Notes under the pieces: generated by a model
What the model was told of the DNA's origin: nothing
Database searches by the model: none
What the model saw: only the letters and a program-made list of their open reading frames with translations
Program-made: the position numbers and the translations under genes
Assembly (NCBI GenBank): GCA_046160725.1
Contig: JBJXHB010000228.1
Coordinates: 1-13,571, forward strand
From: JBJXHB01 sp046160725
Lineage (GTDB): Bacteria > Pseudomonadota > Gammaproteobacteria > Burkholderiales > Burkholderiaceae_C
DNA length: 13,571 nt
Direction of reading: 5' to 3'
Shown here: positions 13,152-13,571 of the stretch, piece by piece
How positions within the stretch are numbered: position 1 is the first letter of the stretch
Layout: every line of letters starts with the position of its first letter

Positions 13152-13571
13152 GTGCACCTCACCTTCGTCGGCGCCGCGCAGGAGGTCACCGGCTCCTGCC
13201 ACCTGGTGGAGGCCGGCGGCGCGCGCTTCCTGGTCGACTGCGGCATGTTGCAGGGCGGACGCGAGGCGCCGGCCCGCAACCGCCGGGCCTGGCCCTTCGA
13301 CCCGCGGGCCATCGACTTCGTGCTGCTGACACATGCCCACATCGACCACAGCGGCCTGATCCCGCGCCTGGTGGCGCAGGGCTTCAAGGGGCCGGTCTAC
13401 TGCACCACGCCCACCGCCGAGCTGCTGAGCGTGCTGCTGCTGGACAGCGCCTACATCCAGGAGACGTCCTGGGCCCGCGCCCAGCGTCGGCGCAGCCGCC
13501 ATGCCGAAAGCGCCGCCAGGCGCCCGGGCGACAGCGCCGCCAGGCGCCCGGGCGACAGCGCCGCCAGGCGC
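13152..13571 (+). CDS. Beta-CASP metallo-beta-lactamase family protein, N-terminal part (runs off the window)
   Basis: This is the 5' part of an MBL-fold, beta-CASP-type metallohydrolase (RNA-processing or KH-less CPSF-like branch), 140 codons visible of a family usually near 450-550 residues. The GTG at 13152 starts VHLTFVGAAQEVTGSCHLVE, the normal N terminus, and has AGAAGGA ten bases upstream. FLVDCGMLQGG (25-35) and the metal motif LLTHAHIDHSGLIPRL, with HxHxDH, are intact. LLLDSAYIQE follows as usual. From residue 120 the protein enters SAARRPGD octapeptide repeats, encoded by a 24-bp DNA repeat that continues to the window edge. It starts 29 bp after the channel gene and could share its transcript. 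Confidence 0.85.
   Translation, partial: MHLTFVGAAQEVTGSCHLVEAGGARFLVDCGMLQGGREAPARNRRAWPFDPRAIDFVLLTHAHIDHSGLIPRLVAQGFKGPVYCTTPTAELLSVLLLDSAYIQETSWARAQRRRSRHAESAARRPGDSAARRPGDSAARR
13509..13571 (+). repeat. 24-bp tandem repeat inside the metallo-beta-lactamase gene
   Basis: Two full identical 24-bp units (13509-13532 and 13533-13556) and 15 bp of a third are visible before the window ends. Each unit encodes Ser-Ala-Ala-Arg-Arg-Pro-Gly-Asp, and 24 bp keeps the frame. The units contain the GGCGCCCGGGCG-type GC core, which could favour slippage. The total copy number cannot be seen here. Confidence 0.9.

Noticed and set aside
13509..13571. Possible CRISPR-like array
   Set aside because: The units are directly adjacent with no spacers and encode an in-frame octapeptide repeat, so this is a coding tandem repeat.

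Overview
The window is GC-rich DNA, very probably from a Burkholderiales betaproteobacterium (Rubrivivax/Leptothrix/Ideonella-like, by inference). Support comes from the FlhD/FlhC flagellar master regulators, strong G/C bias at third codon positions, a CzcI/CzcCBA metal-efflux locus with a CadR/PbrR-type MerR regulator, and a GC-rich interspersed repeat of a kind I associate with this order.

Positions 1-5930 hold a heavy-metal resistance cassette. Read right to left on the minus strand, it contains a short CDF cation exporter, CzcI, the outer-membrane factor CzcC, a His-rich periplasmic/membrane accessory protein, the adaptor CzcB and the start of the RND pump CzcA, which runs off the left edge. 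A MerR-family activator (5499-5933, plus strand) diverges from it. Between them lies a typical MerR-type promoter with a 19-bp spacer and an imperfect dyad. The likely logic is that metal-bound MerR activates the CDF-czcI-czcC-x-czcB-czcA operon. The CDF protein would move Zn/Cd/Co/Pb-type cations from cytoplasm to periplasm, and the CzcCBA complex would carry them out of the cell.

Positions 6031-12366 hold a flagellar/chemotaxis block, all on the plus strand: flhD, flhC, a strong intrinsic terminator, a degenerate HD-GYP protein, a membrane-anchored SAM methyltransferase, motA, motB, cheY and cheZ. The flhC-HD gap (6956-7167) holds a sigma28-like promoter followed by two hairpins and a U-tract, which may be a small RNA. 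The minus strand of the same stretch has an ideal Shine-Dalgarno and a tiny ORF.

Positions 12367-13571 hold a strong GC hairpin, an FNR/Anr-type box with a matching -10, a formate/nitrite-type channel that appears to lack about 65 internal residues, and the 5' part of a beta-CASP metallo-beta-lactamase protein. That protein enters an in-frame 24-bp tandem repeat where the window ends.

Two copies of one interspersed repeat family are visible. One is embedded in frame inside czcA (about 492-565). The other fills the motA-motB gap (about 10222-10290), where its 3' end supplies the motB ribosome binding site. No rRNA, tRNA, CRISPR array, transposase or integrase was seen, and no gene-free stretch exceeds 300 bases.
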